Source: Caldifarciminota bacterium (GTDB lineage Bacteria > Hydrothermota > UBA3072 > WFRC01). From it: DNA of 7,924 bases. This document shows, piece by piece, positions 4,274 to 7,924 of the stretch (position 1 is the stretch's first letter; each line of letters begins with the position of its first letter). The position numbers were made by a program, and so were the translations under genes. Under the pieces are notes generated by a model. It made no database searches, was not told where the DNA came from, and worked only from the letters and a program-made list of their open reading frames with translations. The stretch spans positions 1 to 7,924 of the forward strand of contig WFRC01000277.1 in the NCBI GenBank assembly GCA_015486685.1. The letters are read 5' to 3'.

Positions 4274-6901
4274 ATGTTATTAAAGTATACTGAAATTACC
4301 CCTGAACATCTGGATATAATAGGTGGGAAAGCAAAGAGTCTCTATTTGCTTTCAAGGATAGGGGTTAATGTTCCGGAGTGGTATGTTATTACCTCTGATA
4401 CATTTGAATCATTCTTTCAGGAAAATGCCCTCAGGTTTGAGAAAATTATAAAAGAAAATCCAGATATTGCTTCAGATAAACTGAAAAAACTCATCAAACA
4501 TAACAAAACAGTGCAGAAGACAATCAGGAATATTATAAAGGATTTGCCCGATATATTTCCTGTGAGTGTTCGTTCATCTGCAATAAATGAAGATACCTCT
4601 GCATATTCCTTTGCAGGACAATACAGCACATTTCTAAATGTAAAGGATAATATTGAAAGGTATATACTGGATTGTCTTTGTTCAATGTTCAATAAAGGTA
4701 TAATTGTTTATCACAGAATGAAAGGGATTGATATACTAAAAAATAGGATTGCAATAATCATCCAGAGAATGATAAATGCAGCATCCTCAGGTGTTGTTTT
4801 TACAAAGGACCCTGTCAGTAAGAAAAATCGGATTATAATAAATGCCTCTTTTGGATTGGGGGAAGGGGTTGTAGCGGATAAGGTGAAATCCGATGTCTAT
4901 ATATATACAAGAAAGGGTAAAAAGATAGAAGAGACAATTGAACAGAAGGATGGAAGGGTTGTAAGTGCATCAGATGGCGGAACCCAGATTTGGAATCTAA
5001 AAAAGGATGAGATAAACAAACCTGTGCTTACTCCCCATCAGATAAAACAGATTATAAATACTGCCTTAAAAATAGAAAATAACTTCAAAACACCTCAGGA
5101 CATAGAATTTGCCTTCGAAGGGAATGAACTTTTTATATTACAGGCAAGACCTATAACCACAATATCAGCCAGAGAGAATTTTTTAACCTGGGACAATTCC
5201 AATATTGTAGAAAGTTTTTCAGGCCCTACAACCCCGCTGACATTCTCCTTTGCCAATGAAGCATACAGCACTATATACCGAATTGTTATGGAAAATCTCG
5301 GTGTAAAAAAGGATGTTCTTGAGAAGAACGCAATGATTTTTACAAATATGATAGGTTATGTAAACAAAAGGGTATACTATTCCCTGGATAGTTGGTTCAA
5401 GGCATTGTCATTCCTGCCTGCCTACCAGTATAATAAAGGATTTATGGAAGAGATGATGGGTGTAAAGGAAGCCTTTGACATTGATAAAAGTAAAACAAGC
5501 ATTAGAGGTATTCTGGAGATAGGCAGGGTTATATTCAGATTGTTATTTGCATATCTTAATCATGAAAGGAATATCAAGAAATTTATGGGGTTATATGAGG
5601 ATACAATGAAGAACTTCTATAAAAGGATAAAGGAGGTAAAACATCCCACGGACTATGTGGAACTTTATCAGGAAATGAAGAGGAAACTCCTGTATAACTG
5701 GGTAGTGCCTATAAACAATGATATATTCACAATGATATTTTACGGAAGCCTCCAGAAATTTATATTTTCTGTTATTGGCAGTAAGGATAAGAGGATACAA
5801 AATGACCTCCTGACAGGAGAAGGGGATATAGCAAGCACGCAGGTAACAGAACTTCTGTGGAAAATTGCATTACTTATTAAACGGAACAAGACCGCAATGG
5901 AAAATATAAAGAAACTGGATGAGAGGGCATTTTTACAGTCCATATATACGCAAAGGGAAACAGAAGAAATCAAAGAAAAATTCTCTCTCTTTATAGAAAA
6001 ATTTGGGAACAGGTCTATAAATGAACTAAAATTGGAGGTGGAGAATATAAAAGACAGACCTGAAAAACTTATTCCACTTCTAAAACAGTATGTGTTAAAT
6101 GAGAATTTTAGTTATCAGGAGATATTGTCCAAAGAGAAGGTTATCAGAGAACAGGCGACAAAGCACATTCTGGAAATTATAAATAAGGAGAGATTTCCAA
6201 AAAGATTTTTCTCAAAAATTATGTTTAATTTCCTATTGAGAAATACAAGAAGATTTGTCAAAAACAGAGAAAATTTAAGATTTTGCAGAACCAATGTGTT
6301 TGGTGCAGTAAAAGAGATGTTCAGGGGTATTGCAAAGGAATTTGTATCAGCAGGTGTTATTGAAAAAGAAGAGGATATATTCTATTTGACAGTGCAGGAA
6401 ATATTCTCATATATATACGGCACTTCTGTGACCTATGATTTGAAAGGGATTATAAAGATACGGAAAAAGGAGCAGGATGAGTTAAAAGACAAAGAACTTC
6501 CAGAGCGATTCAAAACCCGATTTATACCATATACGGAACTGGATAAATTTGAAGTAAAAGAGAAATATGGGTTACTGAACGGATTGGGATGTTCCCCTGG
6601 TGTAGTAAGGGGCAGGGTGCAAATCGTAGAAAACCCCTATTCTGCCTATATAAATGGTGATATAATGGTAGCAGAAAAGACCGACCCCGGATGGTTACCA
6701 ATCTTCCCTCTTTTCAAGGCTTTAATAATAGAAAGAGGCAGTATGCTTTCCCATTCTGCTATTGTTGCGAGGGAACTGGGTATACCGGCAGTTGTTGGAG
6801 TAAGGGGAGCAACAAAGGTATTAAAAAATGGATATACCGTAGAAATAGATGGCAGCACAGGGGAGGTAAGTATTATCAAGAAAGGGAAAAATGAGGGATA
6901 G
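4274..6901 (+). CDS. PEP-synthase/rifampicin-phosphotransferase-like dikinase
   Basis: This 875-residue protein has three recognisable parts. Residues 1-about 298 form the ATP-binding PPDK/PEP-synthase N-terminal domain: GGKAKSL with K19, VSVRSSAINEDTS with R100, and the ATP-grasp end DIEFAFEG...ILQARPITT with E278, Q290 and R292. Residues about 303-765 form a mostly helical middle region opening with WDNSNIVESFSGPTTPLT. Residues about 767-870 form the swivelling phosphohistidine domain: GLGCSPGVVRGRV, then MLSHSAIVARELGIPAVVG with H827 as the expected phosphoryl carrier. There is no C-terminal TIM barrel, so it is not a PEP synthase or pyruvate phosphate dikinase. Order and length match rifampicin phosphotransferases (about 865 residues, catalytic His near 825), which convert ATP to AMP and phosphate while phosphorylating the drug. 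Many family members have no known link to rifampicin, and the operon points to an endogenous acyl or prenyl acceptor. It starts 4 bases after the UbiA-family gene and overlaps the next gene by 11 bases. Confidence 0.88.
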   Translation: MLLKYTEITPEHLDIIGGKAKSLYLLSRIGVNVPEWYVITSDTFESFFQENALRFEKIIKENPDIASDKLKKLIKHNKTVQKTIRNIIKDLPDIFPVSVRSSAINEDTSAYSFAGQYSTFLNVKDNIERYILDCLCSMFNKGIIVYHRMKGIDILKNRIAIIIQRMINAASSGVVFTKDPVSKKNRIIINASFGLGEGVVADKVKSDVYIYTRKGKKIEETIEQKDGRVVSASDGGTQIWNLKKDEINKPVLTPHQIKQIINTALKIENNFKTPQDIEFAFEGNELFILQARPITTISARENFLTWDNSNIVESFSGPTTPLTFSFANEAYSTIYRIVMENLGVKKDVLEKNAMIFTNMIGYVNKRVYYSLDSWFKALSFLPAYQYNKGFMEEMMGVKEAFDIDKSKTSIRGILEIGRVIFRLLFAYLNHERNIKKFMGLYEDTMKNFYKRIKEVKHPTDYVELYQEMKRKLLYNWVVPINNDIFTMIFYGSLQKFIFSVIGSKDKRIQNDLLTGEGDIASTQVTELLWKIALLIKRNKTAMENIKKLDERAFLQSIYTQRETEEIKEKFSLFIEKFGNRSINELKLEVENIKDRPEKLIPLLKQYVLNENFSYQEILSKEKVIREQATKHILEIINKERFPKRFFSKIMFNFLLRNTRRFVKNRENLRFCRTNVFGAVKEMFRGIAKEFVSAGVIEKEEDIFYLTVQEIFSYIYGTSVTYDLKGIIKIRKKEQDELKDKELPERFKTRFIPYTELDKFEVKEKYGLLNGLGCSPGVVRGRVQIVENPYSAYINGDIMVAEKTDPGWLPIFPLFKALIIERGSMLSHSAIVARELGIPAVVGVRGATKVLKNGYTVEIDGSTGEVSIIKKGKNEG

Positions 6902-7829
6902 CGTTTTTGTTTATGACTATTTGTCCGAAGAGATAAAAAGGATTTTACATCCCGATGAGATAAACCTGATAAACCTCTATGCCAATAAGAAGGGGTATAA
7001 AATCAGGCACTTTTTTTCTAAGGAGCAGAGGGCAACAGCATTTATAAGGGGAAATGATGATGTGCCATTTGCAGGTGTAGGATTTATAAACTTTAAGGAT
7101 GATTTTAATACATTTAGCAGGATAATGGAAAAGATAGAGAATTGGTTTAGGGAAATGGGGGTCAATAAATACTATGCACCTATAAATTTCAACACCTGGT
7201 ATGCATACAGAATTGTAACAGAATATTTTGATAATCCTCCGTTTTTATCGGAAACACTCCATCCTTCGCATTACAAAAAACTCTTTGATAAATTTGGATT
7301 TTCTGTTGTTCAAGATTATTATTCTTATATTGTTGATAATCCTGCCGCTGTAATTAATAGATTGAAACCTGCTTACCAGAGAGTAACAGGTAAAGGTTTG
7401 TCTATTGAAGAGGTTGATGGGAAAGAATATATTAAAGATATATATAATATTGCTACCAATGCATTTAAGGGGGCATTTCTTTATGAGGATATTCCACTTG
7501 AAGAATTTGCAATGCTTTACAAACCTGTTCTGGATAAAAGGGTTAAGGCAAGAATATTTCTGGCAAAAGACAGAAAAGGTGTATATGGATTTATATTTAC
7601 ATTTGAATATGGAGATACAATGGTTTTGAAGACAATAGGAGTAAGAGAAGAAATCCGCGGCAAGTATATTGCCACTGCGCTTATATATTCTGCATACGGG
7701 GCAGGGCTAAAGTCAGGAAAAAGCAAATTTATACACGCATATATGAGAGAAGGTATATCATCCTATCGCTTCTCAAAAAAGTTTGGAGAAATCTACAGAA
7801 AATATTCCCTTTATGGAAAGAAAATATAA
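6891..7829 (+). CDS. GNAT-type N-acyltransferase, probably tandem GNAT folds
   Basis: A 312-residue protein probably in the cytoplasm. The C-terminal half (about 168-310) shows the acetyl-CoA-binding motif A pattern: a beta strand leading into IGVREEIRGKYIATALI (249-265), with R256 and G257 at the pyrophosphate-binding turn, then an alpha helix. The N-terminal half contains a segment with Y105-R107 followed by NPPF and a helix ending LFDKFGFS (131-138), the layout seen in long GNAT proteins in which the first fold often lacks an intact motif A. It would transfer an acyl group from CoA or an acyl carrier to an amine; the substrate is not evident. The ATG lies within the dikinase gene (11-base overlap), preceded by AAGGGAAAA, a usable but imperfect ribosome-binding site, so translation is probably coupled. 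Its own 3' end overlaps the next start by 17 bases. Confidence 0.75.
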   Translation: MRDSVFVYDYLSEEIKRILHPDEINLINLYANKKGYKIRHFFSKEQRATAFIRGNDDVPFAGVGFINFKDDFNTFSRIMEKIENWFREMGVNKYYAPINFNTWYAYRIVTEYFDNPPFLSETLHPSHYKKLFDKFGFSVVQDYYSYIVDNPAAVINRLKPAYQRVTGKGLSIEEVDGKEYIKDIYNIATNAFKGAFLYEDIPLEEFAMLYKPVLDKRVKARIFLAKDRKGVYGFIFTFEYGDTMVLKTIGVREEIRGKYIATALIYSAYGAGLKSGKSKFIHAYMREGISSYRFSKKFGEIYRKYSLYGKKI

Positions 7830-7924
7830 TCCTGTTGAGAGGCTGTTTTCTACTGATAAATACGATAAAAAAATTGCTTTAATTCAGGGAAATGAAAAGT
7901 TTTTCCCATCCCGTATATCAATTG
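7813..7924 (+). CDS. Start of a gene cut by the window end; possible AMP-forming acyl ligase
   Basis: A frame opens with ATG at 7813, inside the end of the GNAT gene, and stays open to the last base (37 complete codons). The visible residues MERKYNPVERL and later DKKIALIQGNEKF resemble the N-terminus of the acyl-CoA/acyl-ACP synthetase (AMP-binding) family, where a 'NPxxxL' helix is followed by a 'D K x A L I x G' strand pair. That would fit a dehydrogenase and an acyltransferase in the same operon. No good Shine-Dalgarno sequence precedes the ATG, so coupling to the GNAT gene is likely if this is the true start. The identification rests on 37 residues and is tentative. Confidence 0.45.
   Translation, partial: MERKYNPVERLFSTDKYDKKIALIQGNEKFFPSRISI

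Noticed and set aside
6691..6894. 67-residue + strand frame within the end of the dikinase gene
   Set aside because: It lies wholly inside the phosphohistidine-domain coding region in another frame, and its residues match no family I know.
4274..6901. Calling the dikinase phosphoenolpyruvate synthase (ppsA)
   Set aside because: The C-terminal PEP/pyruvate-binding barrel is absent; the protein ends just after the phosphohistidine domain and has a different middle region.
7405..7629. 74-residue + strand frame within the GNAT gene
   Set aside because: It overlaps a well-supported coding region containing the acyltransferase segments; composition looks like an off-frame translation.
1..7924. 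tRNA, rRNA, CRISPR array or strong rho-independent terminator
   Set aside because: No tRNA-like arm, short regularly spaced repeat, or GC-rich hairpin followed by a T-run was found. Nearly the whole window is coding.

Overview
This is a bacterial window with every supported gene on the + strand and almost no non-coding DNA. Base composition is AT-rich, with frequent AGA/AGG and ATA codons, but the sequence alone does not fix the taxon. The backbone is a tightly packed operon: an acyl-CoA dehydrogenase (5' end outside the window), a UbiA-superfamily membrane protein, an 875-residue PEP-synthase/rifampicin-phosphotransferase-like dikinase, a GNAT-type acyltransferase, and the first 37 codons of what may be an AMP-forming acyl-CoA/acyl-ACP ligase. 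Adjacent genes overlap by 4 to 17 bases or are 4 bases apart, which suggests co-transcription and translational coupling. The set hints at acyl and prenyl chemistry, but the product cannot be named.

A 2.1 kb two-gene cassette (about 985-3117) interrupts this operon exactly at the dehydrogenase/UbiA boundary. It is flanked by two 266-bp direct repeats (719-984 and 3118-3383; 7 mismatches by my hand alignment). The repeats hold the last 85 codons of the dehydrogenase plus the first bases of the UbiA gene. As a result the upstream dehydrogenase is complete at its 3' end, a truncated copy of its 3' end sits after the cassette, and the original ATGA stop/start overlap with the UbiA gene survives in the second copy. 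This is the signature of insertion with long target duplication, a pattern previously linked to mobile restriction-modification genes. No transposase or integrase is visible.

The cassette encodes a beta-class amino-DNA methyltransferase (motif IV DPPF first, motif I FDPLCGSG near the end). Overlapping it by 7 bases is a 405-residue protein where a restriction endonuclease would be expected. I read this second protein as an enlarged member of the endonuclease III (HhH-GPD) DNA glycosylase superfamily. It has a glutamine-containing helix (Q79), a hairpin-like GSAVGNK segment with a lysine at the catalytic position (K229), a VPFDSNVGRV segment with the catalytic aspartate (D262), and a C-terminal four-cysteine [4Fe-4S] loop (C373, C381, C384, C390). 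It carries roughly 150 extra residues, in blocks between these landmarks. The pair is a candidate restriction-modification system whose restriction component is a base-excising glycosylase/AP lyase of the EndoIII fold. The cassette has its own near-consensus promoter, so close to the methyltransferase ATG that the mRNA is probably leaderless.
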